DNA of 64,000 bases, taken from positions 62,001-126,000 of the forward strand of contig NZ_JAJALK010000013.1 in the NCBI RefSeq assembly GCF_020523825.1. Reading direction: 5' to 3'. Below are positions 44,978 to 53,295 of this stretch, piece after piece. The translations under genes were made by a program, and so were the position numbers. The notes under the pieces were generated by a model that worked only from the letters and a program-made list of their open reading frames with translations, was not told where the DNA came from and made no database searches. The number at the start of each line of letters is the position of its first letter. The stretch's first letter is position 1. The DNA comes from Methylobacterium brachiatum. GTDB lineage: Bacteria; Pseudomonadota; Alphaproteobacteria; Rhizobiales; Beijerinckiaceae.

Positions 44978-45306
44978 CGGGAACGGCCTTTCTGGACTCG
45001 GGACTCTAGGGGCGTTTCAGGCTCGCGCGATGCGACCCGGCGGGGATCGTCTTCGCGCCCGCAACACGATCCTTAAAGCCTTCCACGGGCGCAGAAAACA
45101 GCAAACTGCGCCTCTTCAACGCAGAATAATGCCGGGTGCGGGCCCGCGCACAGACCATTTTAGTCTCTCAGCCGCGTCATCGAGGCGTTTTCAGGCTTGA
45201 GCGTCATCCTTGACTTCGCCGATCCGAGGCCCTTCATCGCGGGACAGGCTTCAGAGCGCGCCCGGATCGAGGAAGGCGCGCCGGCTCGTAAGAGGAGAAC
45301 GTTCAC
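44978..45306. promoter_or_regulatory. Divergent phaR-phaA control region
   Basis: This 329-base region separates divergent phaR and phaA. Its notable feature is a perfect dyad, GCGCAG (45089-45094) and CTGCGC (45106-45111), with an 11-base A-rich spacer, about 112 bases upstream of phaR and 196 upstream of phaA. PhaR proteins are known to bind TGC/GCA-rich dyads, so this is a candidate operator. A downstream GCAG-AATAATGC segment (from about 45121) may extend it. Confidence 0.5.
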
Positions 45307-46491
45307 ATGGCAGGCAGCGAAGAGATCGTCATCGTCGGGGCCGCGCGCACGGCGGTCGGCTCGTTCGGCGGCGCCTTCGGGGCGGTGCCGGCCCACGAGC
45401 TCGGCGCCACCGCGATCAAGGCCGCCCTGGAGCGCGCCAACGTGTCCCCCGAGGACGTGGACGAGGTGATCTTCGGCCAGGTGCTCACCGCCGGCGCCGG
45501 CCAGAATCCGGCCCGTCAGGCCGCCATCAAGGCCGGCATCCCCGAGAAGGCCACCGCCTGGGGCCTCAATCAGGTCTGCGGCTCGGGCCTGCGCACCGTC
45601 GCCATCGGCATGCAGCAGATCGCCAACGGCGACGCCACCGTGATCGTGGCCGGCGGCCAGGAATCGATGTCGCTGTCGCCCCACGCCCAGTACCTGCGCG
45701 GCGGCCAGAAGATGGGCGACATCAAGCTCGTCGACACGATGATCAAGGACGGGCTCTGGGACGCCTTCAACGGCTACCACATGGGCCAGACCGCCGAGAA
45801 CGTGGCCCAGGCCTTCCAGCTCACCCGCGAGCAGCAGGACCAGTTCGCCACCCGCTCGCAGAACAAGGCCGAGGCCGCTCGCAAGGAGGGCCGGTTCAAG
45901 GACGAGATCGTGCCGGTGACGATCCCCGGCAAGAAGGGCGACACCGTCGTCGACACCGACGAGTACATCCGCGACGGCGCCACCGTTGAGGCGATGGCCA
46001 AGCTCAAGCCGGCCTTCTCCAAGGAGGGCACGGTGACGGCTGCCAACGCGTCCGGCCTGAACGACGGCGCCGCCGCTCTCGTGCTGATGTCGGCCTCCGA
46101 GGCCGAGAAGCGCGGGCTCACGCCCCTCGCCAAGATCAAGTCCTGGGCGACCGCGGGCGTCGACCCGAAGGTGATGGGCACCGGCCCGATCCCGGCCTCC
46201 CGCAAGGCCCTCGAGAAGGCCGGCTGGAAGCCCTCCGACCTCGACCTGATCGAGGCCAACGAGGCCTTCGCGGCGCAGGCGCTGGCGGTGAACAAGGATA
46301 TGGGCTGGGACGATGCGAAGGTGAACGTCAACGGCGGCGCCATCGCCATCGGCCACCCAATCGGTGCCTCGGGCGCCCGGGTGCTCGTCACCCTGCTGCA
46401 CGAGATGAAGCGCCGCGACGCCAAGAAGGGCCTCGCCACGCTCTGCATCGGCGGCGGCATGGGCGTCGCGATGTGTGTCGAGCGGCCCTGA
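45307..46491 (+). CDS. phaA: Acetyl-CoA acetyltransferase (beta-ketothiolase)
   Basis: A 394-residue biosynthetic thiolase that condenses two acetyl-CoA to acetoacetyl-CoA, the first step of PHB synthesis. The nucleophilic cysteine is C91 in LNQVCGSGLRTVAI. H350 is in GGAIAIGHPIGASGAR, and the second active-site cysteine is C380 in LCIGGGMGVAM. GAARTAVGSFGG is the family N-terminal block. It precedes phaB on the same strand. In methylotrophic relatives the same step also feeds the ethylmalonyl-CoA pathway. Confidence 0.96.
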   Translation: MAGSEEIVIVGAARTAVGSFGGAFGAVPAHELGATAIKAALERANVSPEDVDEVIFGQVLTAGAGQNPARQAAIKAGIPEKATAWGLNQVCGSGLRTVAIGMQQIANGDATVIVAGGQESMSLSPHAQYLRGGQKMGDIKLVDTMIKDGLWDAFNGYHMGQTAENVAQAFQLTREQQDQFATRSQNKAEAARKEGRFKDEIVPVTIPGKKGDTVVDTDEYIRDGATVEAMAKLKPAFSKEGTVTAANASGLNDGAAALVLMSASEAEKRGLTPLAKIKSWATAGVDPKVMGTGPIPASRKALEKAGWKPSDLDLIEANEAFAAQALAVNKDMGWDDAKVNVNGGAIAIGHPIGASGARVLVTLLHEMKRRDAKKGLATLCIGGGMGVAMCVERP

Positions 46492-46528
46492 TCCTTTTGT
46501 AACGGCCGGCTGTCCACCAATATAGACT

Positions 46529-46589
46529 TGAGTCCTAACTCAGAAAAAATCGCGTGCGGACGCCATCCGCACGCGGCATCACGTGATGC
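46529..46589. promoter_or_regulatory. Three consecutive inverted repeats between phaA and phaB
   Basis: The phaA-phaB gap holds three perfect dyads in a row: TGAGT-CCTA-ACTCA (46529-46542), a 9-bp hairpin GCGTGCGGA-CGCCA-TCCGCACGC (46552-46574), and the 14-base palindrome GCATCACGTGATGC (46576-46589). The middle one could terminate or attenuate phaA transcripts; the others look like protein-binding sites. They suggest separate control of phaB. Confidence 0.55.
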
Positions 46590-46607
46590 GAACAGGAGGA
46601 AACAACA

Positions 46608-47336
46608 ATGGCTCAAGGACGCGTCGCACTCGTGACGGGCGGCACCCGCGGTATCGGCGCCGCGATCTCGAAGGGCTTGCAGGCCAAGGGCTACAAGGTC
46701 GCGGCCAATTACGGCGGCAACGACGAGGCGGCCCAGGCCTTCAAGGCCGAGACCGGCATCCCGGTCTTCAAGTTCGACGTGGGTGATCTGGCCAGCTGCG
46801 AGGCCGGCATCAAGGCGATCGAGTCCGAGGTCGGGCCGATCGAGGTGCTGGTCAACAATGCCGGCATCACCCGCGACGGCGCCTTTCACAAGATGACCTT
46901 CGACAAGTGGCAGGCGGTCATCAAGACCAACCTCGACTCGATGTTCACCTGCACCCGGCCGCTGATCGAGGGCATGCGCAACCGCGGCTTCGGCCGGATC
47001 ATCATCATCTCGTCGATCAACGGCCAGAAGGGCCAGGCCGGCCAGACCAATTACTCGGCCGCCAAGGCCGGCGTGATCGGTTTCGCCAAGGCGCTGGCCC
47101 AGGAGAGCGCCTCCAAGGGCATCACGGTCAACGTGATCGCACCGGGCTACATCGCCACCGACATGGTGATGGCGGTGCCGGAGGAGATCCGCAACAAGAT
47201 CATCGCCACGATCCCGACCGGCCGCCTCGGCAAGGCCGAGGAGATTGCCCACGCGGTCGAGTATCTGGCGAGCGACGAGGCGGGCTTCATCAACGGCTCG
47301 ACGCTCACCGTGAACGGCGGCCAGCACTTCGTCTGA
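46608..47336 (+). CDS. phaB: Acetoacetyl-CoA reductase
   Basis: A 242-residue short-chain dehydrogenase that reduces acetoacetyl-CoA to (R)-3-hydroxybutyryl-CoA for PHB synthase, normally with NADPH. The cofactor loop is VTGGTRGIGAAI (about 9-20), NNAG is at about 83-86, and the catalytic Ser136, Tyr149 and Lys153 lie in ISSINGQKGQAGQTNYSAAKAG, which is characteristic of PhaB. A GGAGG ribosome site is just upstream. The PHA synthase gene (phaC) is not in this window. Confidence 0.96.
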   Translation: MAQGRVALVTGGTRGIGAAISKGLQAKGYKVAANYGGNDEAAQAFKAETGIPVFKFDVGDLASCEAGIKAIESEVGPIEVLVNNAGITRDGAFHKMTFDKWQAVIKTNLDSMFTCTRPLIEGMRNRGFGRIIIISSINGQKGQAGQTNYSAAKAGVIGFAKALAQESASKGITVNVIAPGYIATDMVMAVPEEIRNKIIATIPTGRLGKAEEIAHAVEYLASDEAGFINGSTLTVNGGQHFV

Positions 47337-47396
47337 CCGCTTTTTTAGGGTGTACAGGGCGCGCCCGGTTCCGCCGGGGCGCCGTGCTCATCACCG

Positions 47397-47436
47397 ACGC
47401 CGCGTTGCCCCGCCGGGCCGCGCGGCGTTTCTTTTT
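47397..47436 (+). terminator. Intrinsic terminator of phaB
   Basis: An 8-bp stem (ACGCCGCG at 47397-47404 and CGCGGCGT at 47421-47428) with a structured GC loop is followed by TTCTTTTT. It lies about 60 bases after the phaB stop. Confidence 0.75.
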
Positions 47437-47821
47437 GGATGTCGCGCGCCGCCGCTCAGTTTCGAAACGGCCGATCCCCAACGCCCTCATCCAGGGGCAC
47501 CCAAGCGAAGCGGAGGCCCCGAACGGGCACTCCGGAAGCGACCGCGATCCCGGACAGCCCGCCGAGCAGGCAAAACCTTAGCCAGCCGTTCGGCCGATGG
47601 CCGCCATTGAGCAAAGAAGACTTCGCAGGCCGCGCAAGTCTGACGAATCCGTTCCTGCGCCGTAGATCCTGTCGGAATGCGTGTGGATCTGTGCATTGCG
47701 GGAGCGGGCGCGTGAAATCGCACAGGTGCTCCGGAGCACGAACAATTTGAGCGGTCCCGGATAGGTCTCGTTCCAGCCGGGCGTGGTTGTTCACGCCAGC
47801 ACAGACGAAGGCCCCGACACG
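47437..47821. other. Intergenic gap with no supported gene
   Basis: These 385 bases hold no reading frame with recognisable protein features. Composition is less GC-biased than nearby genes, suggesting decayed or regulatory DNA, including the leader of the broken lipoprotein gene that follows. Confidence 0.4.
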
Positions 47822-48271
47822 ATGAACACCACATTCACCATGCGCTCTGCCGGTGAAGATCTTGCCGCCGACCGGAAGATCCGTGCGCGTGGCGCCTCGA
47901 CCTTCGCCAAGCTCGGCCTTGCCGCCGCCTGCGCGCTCGGCCTCGCCGCCTGCGTCACCCCGCAGTAGCGGCACGCCATGGATGGCAACCAGTGCTACGC
48001 GTTCGGGTTCGAGCCCCGCACCGACGCCTTCGCCCAGTGCATGATGGATCTCCACCAGCAGCGCGCGCTGACCCAGGCCAACCGGAACCTGTACTGGCAG
48101 TCCCACTTCGCCGAGCAGACCCGCCGCCGGGAGGCGCAGCAGGATCTCTACAAGCAGATGAGCCTGCAGCGCAGCGGCGACACGCGCTTCCCCGTCTGCG
48201 GCGCCGCCTCGGATGGCGGCATGGACCGCCGGACCATGACCTGGTTCGGCCCGAACTGCCGCGCCCGCTGA
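47822..48271 (+). pseudogene. Lipoprotein gene interrupted by an in-frame amber codon
   Basis: One 150-codon frame runs from ATG 47822 to TGA 48269-48271, but codon 49 is TAG (47966-47968). Upstream is a complete lipoprotein signal (FAKLGLAAACALGLAAC, lipobox cysteine 44, then VTPQ). Downstream, in the same frame, follow RHAMDGNQCYAFGFEP and a cysteine-containing helical domain (DAFAQCMMDLHQQRALTQAN… RFPVCGA). The context CCG CAG TAG CGG suggests a CAG-to-TAG change in a Gln-Gln pair. Thus either a recent pseudogene, a sequencing error, or stop readthrough. A separate 97-residue product from ATG 47978 is possible but would lack the export signal. Confidence 0.7.
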
Positions 48272-48292
48272 TCCCGATCCGGAGAGACTCCT

Positions 48293-48532
48293 ATGTCCGA
48301 TCTCATCGCCCGCGGCCCGCGGAACCCGAGCCGGCTCATCTTCGTCGCCACCGCCCTGGTCGGCGCCGCGACCGGATTCGCGACCGGCGACTTCGGGTTG
48401 TTCTGCCTGGCCGTCCTCGGCTGCGCGATCCTGTTGTCCGCCAGTTACGCGCTGGTCCGGCGCTGGCTCGGTTGGGAGCCGCTGAAGGTCGACGACCTGT
48501 TCGAAGTGGTGCGGCTGCTGTCGCCGCACTGA
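48293..48532 (+). CDS. Small membrane protein (79 aa)
   Basis: A 79-residue protein with two predicted membrane helices (LIFVATALVGAATGFATG; FGLFCLAVLGCAILLSASYALV) and a short soluble C-terminus (LKVDDLFEVVRLLSPH). A GGAGAG ribosome site is 6 bases before the ATG. It follows the broken lipoprotein gene by 21 bases and may share its transcript. The family is not recognised. Confidence 0.65.
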   Translation: MSDLIARGPRNPSRLIFVATALVGAATGFATGDFGLFCLAVLGCAILLSASYALVRRWLGWEPLKVDDLFEVVRLLSPH

Positions 48533-48647
48533 TCCTCTTCCCTTCGCGGGCTACGCGCAGGGAATCCGAGACGACCGGCCCAATCCGTCGAAGGCTCGCC
48601 GGTCACGCCCGCATCATCGCCGCCGCATTCACGCCCTCGAGATCGCC

Positions 48648-48737
48648 ATGACCCTCGCCCTGATGCTCGCCTGCGTCCTCCTGGTTAACGTCGTGATGGC
48701 CGGCCTGTTCTCGCTCGTCGCCCTCTGGGCCGACTGA
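48648..48737 (+). CDS. Possible 29-residue membrane peptide
   Basis: A 30-codon frame encodes MTLALMLACVLLVNVVMAGL and then a short tail ending WAD. It is almost entirely one hydrophobic helix. It ends one base before the stop codon of the convergent glycerophosphodiesterase gene and has only a weak GAG upstream. It could be a real small membrane protein, but nothing else supports translation. Confidence 0.35.
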   Translation: MTLALMLACVLLVNVVMAGLFSLVALWAD

Positions 48738-48738
48738 G

Positions 48739-49965
48739 CTACGGAGCGCCGACGCAATTGGCGTAGAAGGTCGTGGTCGCCGGCCAGTCCGAGAACACGC
48801 CGAGCACGCCGACCTGGCCGTGCAGCACGTCCAGCAACCGCAGGATGTCGCCATCCCCGGTTACCACCGGTTTGATCGACTGGTAGTAGTATCCGCCGCC
48901 CTCTTTCAGCGGCCCAGAGCGCTCCAGCGACCAGGCGATCAGGCCGAGCCCGGCCTTCTTCGCCTCCCTTGCATAGGTCGAGGGCTCGATCGCACCGTCA
49001 GGACCGGGACGGACCAGCATCCACAGGGGCGGCGCCAGGATCTTGACCCCCTTGGCGGCGAGCTCCGCCATGCCGGGCTTCCAGGTCTCCGGCTTCTCCG
49101 GATCGAAGCCCTTGGTGGTCTCGTCGCGGTCGTCGAGGAAGATCGCCTGGCGGCCGAATTCCGGGTCCTTCTCCAGCCAGTACAGGATATCCCGGAGCTG
49201 GAAGCTCTGCGGATAGACGTCGGAAGCCGGGATCCCGGCCTGCTTGTACTCGTCGATCAGCTGCTGGGCGTATTGGTCCTGGGTGTAGCTGCCCTCGAAC
49301 GGCATCGGCACCTGGGGCGCCTTCAGCTCGGGGGTGAACTTGCGGCCCATCCCTCTCACCAGGGCGATGTATTCCTTGTGGGACATCAGCGTGCCGGTGG
49401 TGGCGTAGAGGTCGGTGCGCCAGTGCGGCGTCGCGTTCATGTAGGCCGCGACCGTGGTTGCGTCCGGGTCGGCCGCGTCCATCTTGCCGTTGAGCGACTT
49501 GAACTCGGCCAAGGTCAGGTCGCTGGTGCAGCACTTGGCCGACGCCTTGCGGCCGGTGGCCGGGTCGGCGGGCTCGAACCCCTTGGTGCATTTCGCGGCG
49601 AGGTTCGGCCGGGCCAGGATGTCGGTGGTCGTGTGCAGGTCGCACTGGCTGTGCCGGCAGACCAGCTGGCGGTCCTTGGTGAAGGCGACATCGCACTCGA
49701 TGATCCCGACGCCCATCCGATAGGCGGCGAGCAGCCCCTCCTTGGTGTGCTCGGGGAACATCAGCGGCGCGCCCCGGTGCGAGATCGAGAAGGTTCTCGG
49801 CGTGTAGGGCCGGTCGATGCCGCAGGCGGACAGGTGGTCCTTCAGCGGCCCGGGCTTCAGCTGGTCGACGAGGTAGAACGGGCGCGGTCCGAGCTGCACG
49901 CCCTCGCCGGCGAGCGCCGAGCCTCCCGTCAGCAGCAGCCCAAGGACAGCAAGGATCGCGCGCAT
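48739..49965 (-). CDS. Glycerophosphodiester phosphodiesterase, periplasmic
   Basis: A 408-residue GDPD-family enzyme with a signal peptide (ILAVLGLLLTGGSALAG). The catalytic region follows: SISHRGAPLMFPEHTKEGLLAAYRMGVGIIECDVAFTKDRQLVCRHSQCDLHTTTD, which supplies the His, Glu, Asp and His metal ligands of the TIM-barrel family. It hydrolyses deacylated phospholipids to glycerol-3-phosphate plus alcohol in the periplasm. The C-rich DLHTTTDIL…KCTKGF and KCCTSDLT inserts mark the longer secreted subfamily. It is divergent from the DMT exporter. Confidence 0.9.
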   Translation of the reverse strand: MRAILAVLGLLLTGGSALAGEGVQLGPRPFYLVDQLKPGPLKDHLSACGIDRPYTPRTFSISHRGAPLMFPEHTKEGLLAAYRMGVGIIECDVAFTKDRQLVCRHSQCDLHTTTDILARPNLAAKCTKGFEPADPATGRKASAKCCTSDLTLAEFKSLNGKMDAADPDATTVAAYMNATPHWRTDLYATTGTLMSHKEYIALVRGMGRKFTPELKAPQVPMPFEGSYTQDQYAQQLIDEYKQAGIPASDVYPQSFQLRDILYWLEKDPEFGRQAIFLDDRDETTKGFDPEKPETWKPGMAELAAKGVKILAPPLWMLVRPGPDGAIEPSTYAREAKKAGLGLIAWSLERSGPLKEGGGYYYQSIKPVVTGDGDILRLLDVLHGQVGVLGVFSDWPATTTFYANCVGAP

Positions 49966-50061
49966 CGACAGATCTCCCGGTTGCAGCGCCCGTAGAGCGC
50001 GACCGTGACAGGGGCGTGAAGCAGCCTCGCCGACTCAAGGCGCGCATGATAGCTGCGATTC

Positions 50062-50976
50062 ATGAGCCAGACAGCGTCATCTTCGGCCCGCGACAGGGCG
50101 CGCTCGGCCGCGACCGTGGCGGGGTTCGGGGCGATCCTGCTGTGGTCGCTGCTCGCCCTGTTCGCCGCGGCCTCCGGCACGGTGCCGCCGTTCCAGCTCG
50201 CCGCCATGACCTTCTGGATCGGCGGCCTGTGCGGCTGCGCCACCTGGATCGCCCGGCCGTCCCGGGCCCGGGCTCTGCTCCAGCCCTGGCCGGTCTGGCT
50301 CCTCGGCGTCGGCGGGTTGTTCGGCTACCACGCGCTCTATTTCAGCGCCCTGCGTCTGGCCCCGCCGGCCGAGGCGGGCTTGATCAACTATCTCTGGCCG
50401 CTGCTGATCGTCCTGTTCTCCGCCCGGCTGCCGGGGGCGGGCGGGCTGCGCGCGGGCCATGTCGCGGGCGCGGCTCTGGGACTGGCCGGCGTGGCCGCCC
50501 TGTTCGCCGGCCGGGGCAATCTCGATTTCGCCGCGGGGGCGTTGCCGGGCTACGCCGCCGCCCTGGCCGCGGCCTTCGTGTGGGCCGCCTACTCGGTGTT
50601 GTCCGCCCGGGTCGGCGAGGTACCGACCGACGCCGTCGCGGGTTTCTGCCTGGTCACGGCGGCCCTGAGCCTGGCCTGCCACCTCGTCTTCGAGACGACG
50701 ATCTGGCCCGCGGACGCCACCCAATGGGGCGCGGTGCTGCTCCTCGGGATCGGGCCGGTGGGGGCCGCCTTCTATCTCTGGGATATCGGCTGCAAGCGCG
50801 GCGATGTCCGCCTGCTCGGCGTCACCGCCTACGCGGCCCCGGTCCTGTCGACCCTGATCCTGGTGGCGACCGGCTATGCCAAGCCCGTGCCGGCTCTGGC
50901 GCTCGCCTGCCTGCTGATCGTGGCCGGCGCGCTGACGGCGGTGCGCGCCTCGCGGGCGGCGCCGAAGGCGGTCTAG
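50062..50976 (+). CDS. DMT-family exporter (EamA/YddG-like)
   Basis: A 304-residue drug/metabolite transporter with ten predicted helices in two EamA repeats. The stretch LLWSLLALFAAASGTVPPFQLAAMTFWIGG and the loop YHALYFSALRLAPPAEAGLINYLWPLLIVLFSA resemble the aromatic amino-acid exporter YddG. GIGPVGAAFYLWDIGCKRGDVRLLG is the matching block in the second repeat. The substrate is uncertain. Its last 4 bases overlap the end of the convergent cupin gene. Confidence 0.85.
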   Translation: MSQTASSSARDRARSAATVAGFGAILLWSLLALFAAASGTVPPFQLAAMTFWIGGLCGCATWIARPSRARALLQPWPVWLLGVGGLFGYHALYFSALRLAPPAEAGLINYLWPLLIVLFSARLPGAGGLRAGHVAGAALGLAGVAALFAGRGNLDFAAGALPGYAAALAAAFVWAAYSVLSARVGEVPTDAVAGFCLVTAALSLACHLVFETTIWPADATQWGAVLLLGIGPVGAAFYLWDIGCKRGDVRLLGVTAYAAPVLSTLILVATGYAKPVPALALACLLIVAGALTAVRASRAAPKAV

Positions 50977-51404
50977 CTCCGCGGAGTCGGCCGCCAATCC
51001 GGCGGGGCCATCTCGAAGCCCGCGAAGTCGAAGCCCGGCGAGACCGTGCAGCCGACCAGCGTCCACGCGCCCAGGCTGGTGGCGGTCTGCCAGTGCCCCG
51101 CCGGGACCACGCATTGCGGGCGCTGCCCGGCCGCGAGGTCCGGCCCGAGATGCTGGGCGGTGGCGTCGTGGCCGTTCGGGCTGGTCGTGATCACCAGCGG
51201 CGCGCCGGCGTGCCAGTGCCAGATCTCGGTGGCGTCGACCCGGTGCCAGGCGGAGGCCTCGCCGATATCGAGCAGGAAGTAGATCGCGGTGCCGACCGAG
51301 CGGCCGTCCACCGTGCGCGGGTCGCGGAAGGTCTCGCGGTAATGCCCGCCCTCCGGATGGGGCTTCAGCCCCAGGGTCGCGATCACCTCGGCTGCCGTCA
51401 TCAT
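50973..51404 (-). CDS. DUF985 cupin protein
   Basis: A 143-residue cupin of the DUF985 family, a single beta-barrel. Conserved blocks are LKPHPEGGHYRETFRD, IYFLLDIGEASAWHRVDATEIWHWHAGAPL (histidines and glutamate for a metal site) and VPAGHWQTATSLGAWTLVGCTVSPGFDFAGFEMA. Function is unknown; some relatives are sugar-epimerase-like. It converges with the DMT exporter, overlapping by 4 bases. Two adjacent ATGs (51404, 51401) are possible starts. Confidence 0.9.
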   Translation of the reverse strand: MMTAAEVIATLGLKPHPEGGHYRETFRDPRTVDGRSVGTAIYFLLDIGEASAWHRVDATEIWHWHAGAPLVITTSPNGHDATAQHLGPDLAAGQRPQCVVPAGHWQTATSLGAWTLVGCTVSPGFDFAGFEMAPPDWRPTPRS

Positions 51405-51478
51405 TCGCGTCTCCGTCCTTCGCTTGCCGCCACTCGGCGCCGATGGTACCGGCCAAATCGTTGGAAGGTCCCGAAAAA

Positions 51479-52102
51479 ATGCCGAGCCCGATTGTACGCC
51501 TCCACCGCGGCGACCTGCCCGCCGATTACGACGCCGGGCGGGCCGTGGCCATCGACACCGAGACGCTGGGGCTCAATCCGCACCGGGACCGGCTCTGCGT
51601 GGTGCAGATCTCCACCGGCGACGGCACGGCCGACGTGGTCCAGATCCCCCAGGATGGCCCGGAGCCGGCCGTGCTCAAGCGCGTGCTCGCCGATCCCGAA
51701 ATCCTGAAGATCTTCCATTTCGCCCGGTTCGACGTGGCGGTCCTGTTCAAGGCGTTCGGGGTGATGCCGGGGCCGGTCTACTGCACCAAGATCGCCTCGA
51801 AGCTCGCCCGCACCTACACCGACCGTCACGGGCTCAAGGACGTGGTCCGCGAGCTCGTGGGTGTCGACCTGTCGAAGCAGCAGCAATCCTCCGACTGGGG
51901 GGCCGAGACCCTGACGCAGGCGCAGCAGGATTACGCAGCCTCCGACGTGCTCTATCTCCACGCCGCCCGGGAGCGGCTCGACGCCATGCTGGCCCGGGAG
52001 GGCCGCACCGATCTCGCCGCCGCCTGCTTCGCCTTCCTGCCCACCCGCGCCCGGCTCGACCTCGACGGTTGGCCCGAGACCGACATCTTCGCGCATACGT
52101 GA
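51479..52102 (+). CDS. Ribonuclease D-like 3'-5' exonuclease
   Basis: A 207-residue DEDDy exonuclease: VAIDTETLGLNPHRDRLCVVQI holds the first two acidic residues, FHFARFDVAVLFKAFG the third, and YAASDVLYLHAARERL the tyrosine-aspartate motif III. It contains only the nuclease domain and lacks the HRDC domains of full RNase D, as in many alphaproteobacteria. RNase D trims tRNA 3' ends. A GGAAGG site precedes the ATG at 51479; the frame extends further upstream without conserved sequence. Confidence 0.9.
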   Translation: MPSPIVRLHRGDLPADYDAGRAVAIDTETLGLNPHRDRLCVVQISTGDGTADVVQIPQDGPEPAVLKRVLADPEILKIFHFARFDVAVLFKAFGVMPGPVYCTKIASKLARTYTDRHGLKDVVRELVGVDLSKQQQSSDWGAETLTQAQQDYAASDVLYLHAARERLDAMLAREGRTDLAAACFAFLPTRARLDLDGWPETDIFAHT

Positions 52103-52265
52103 ACAACGTTGCCGGCCGCGGGGCGATTCCGGCAGGGCCTGAGACTTTCCCGTCACCGCAGCGCGAACGGTCGCTGCTAGGTTGCTTTCGCCGGGGCTTG
52201 TGAGTCCCGGCCAGGCCCTCCTCGCCGGTCACCCACCCGATCAGGCCGGCGAGGAGGGTCCGTCC

Positions 52266-52904
52266 TCAGGTCAGGGTCCGCAGGCCCGACAGCGTTGCGA
52301 TCCGGGCTGTCCAGCGCGGGGCCGGGCCAGGCTCGATCCGCGGCGGGTCGGTGAGGCCGAGGTCCGCATGGAGCGCCGCCACCGCTTCCGGCTCCGGATG
52401 GGTGAGCGAGAAATCATCGAGATGCGCCCCGAAATCCGGCATCGTCCCGGCCGGGTGCGGGCGGTCGCCCCAGTCCATCACGTAGGGCGCGGCGCCGTCT
52501 GCCGGCCAGGTCCCGTCCGGGCGCAGGCCGAAGCGCCACGACAGCGTGCCCCGGGTCAGCGTCGCCGCCGCGCCGAGCAGGTCGGGATGGGCGGCGAGCA
52601 GAGTGTCGATGTCATTGGTGCGGGCGACGAAGCCGCGCAGCCGCCGCCCGGCCTCCCACTCCGCCCGCACCCGCGCCGCATCGCCGAGGCCGAACCAGCG
52701 GGCGCGGGGCGGCGGCGCTGCCTCGGGATCGACGGCGATCACTTCGAGGAACGTCGATGCGCCGAGGCGGAGCAGATGGTTGCGGGTGCCCATCTCGGAA
52801 TGGCGCCCGCCCTCCGGCATGTCGAGGCCGAGGCAGGCCCGGACATGGGCCACGCCCTCCGCGAGGTCGGGGGCCACGACGACGAGGTGGTCGAGGGTGA
52901 GCAT
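52266..52904 (-). CDS. VOC superfamily protein (glyoxalase-like domain)
   Basis: A 212-residue protein of the glyoxalase-like group of the vicinal oxygen chelate superfamily. It begins MLTLDHLVVVAPDLAEGVAHVRACLGLDMPEGGRHSEMGTRNHLLRLG, with a metal-ligand histidine and the typical paired beta-alpha-beta units, and continues with TFLEVIAVDPEA. The substrate is unknown. The ATG at 52904 is chosen from the conserved N-terminus. The frameshifted immunity-like gene lies 40 bases upstream. Confidence 0.85.
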   Translation of the reverse strand: MLTLDHLVVVAPDLAEGVAHVRACLGLDMPEGGRHSEMGTRNHLLRLGASTFLEVIAVDPEAAPPPRARWFGLGDAARVRAEWEAGRRLRGFVARTNDIDTLLAAHPDLLGAAATLTRGTLSWRFGLRPDGTWPADGAAPYVMDWGDRPHPAGTMPDFGAHLDDFSLTHPEPEAVAALHADLGLTDPPRIEPGPAPRWTARIATLSGLRTLT

Positions 52905-52944
52905 CCGTGCATCTGCCGCTTTGAACGATCGAGACGTCCGCGTG

Positions 52945-53231
52945 TCACATGCCCTTCCGCAGGTCGAGATGAACCTGGATAAGCAAGCGTCGAAGGTCCT
53001 CCGGATCAAGGAAGCGCAAGTCGGTGCAGGCGGTGGCCCGGAATTTCATCCGTTTCTCCGGTGTTAGGTCGCTCCCCAGCACCGCGCCTATGAAATCGCG
53101 CAAGCGGCGCGATCCTCGCCCTTGAAGCAGCCAAGACTCGCGGCGGTGGCTTCCTCGAACGACGCGTCCTGATCGTCGATGCTCTGATTGAACCGCTCAC
53201 CGAAGCGGATGAATTCCGGTGTCGCAGGCAT
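52945..53231 (-). pseudogene. CdiI-like immunity gene 3, frameshifted
   Basis: Starting at ATG 53231 the frame reads MPATPEFIRFGERFNQSIDD… and then FKGEDR before hitting a stop at 53088-53090. Moving to the adjacent frame around 53105 restores a family-like C-terminus (RRLRDFIGAVLGSDL, then EDLRRLLIQVHLDL) to TGA at 52945. One missing base would give 95 residues, matching the two intact paralogues upstream (F-rich N-helix, FK-E-RxRL block, C-terminal LR..L..V). Unlike those genes it has ordinary high GC, so it may be an older acquisition that has decayed. Confidence 0.65.
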
Positions 53232-53295
53232 CCGTCCCGATTCCCGCCGCGCCCGGTTCCGCAGCTTGCTCTGCCGGCTCACGACTGCTTTCGCG

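Noticed and set aside
47456..48529. A 357-codon minus-strand frame opposite the lipoprotein region
   Set aside because: It covers the broken lipoprotein and small membrane protein genes on the + strand and shows Arg/Gly-rich antisense composition only.
52140..52265. Hairpin-like GC repeats before the VOC gene's 3' end as a possible ncRNA
   Set aside because: Only short imperfect pairing that fits a terminator for the RNase D-like gene; nothing points to an RNA gene.
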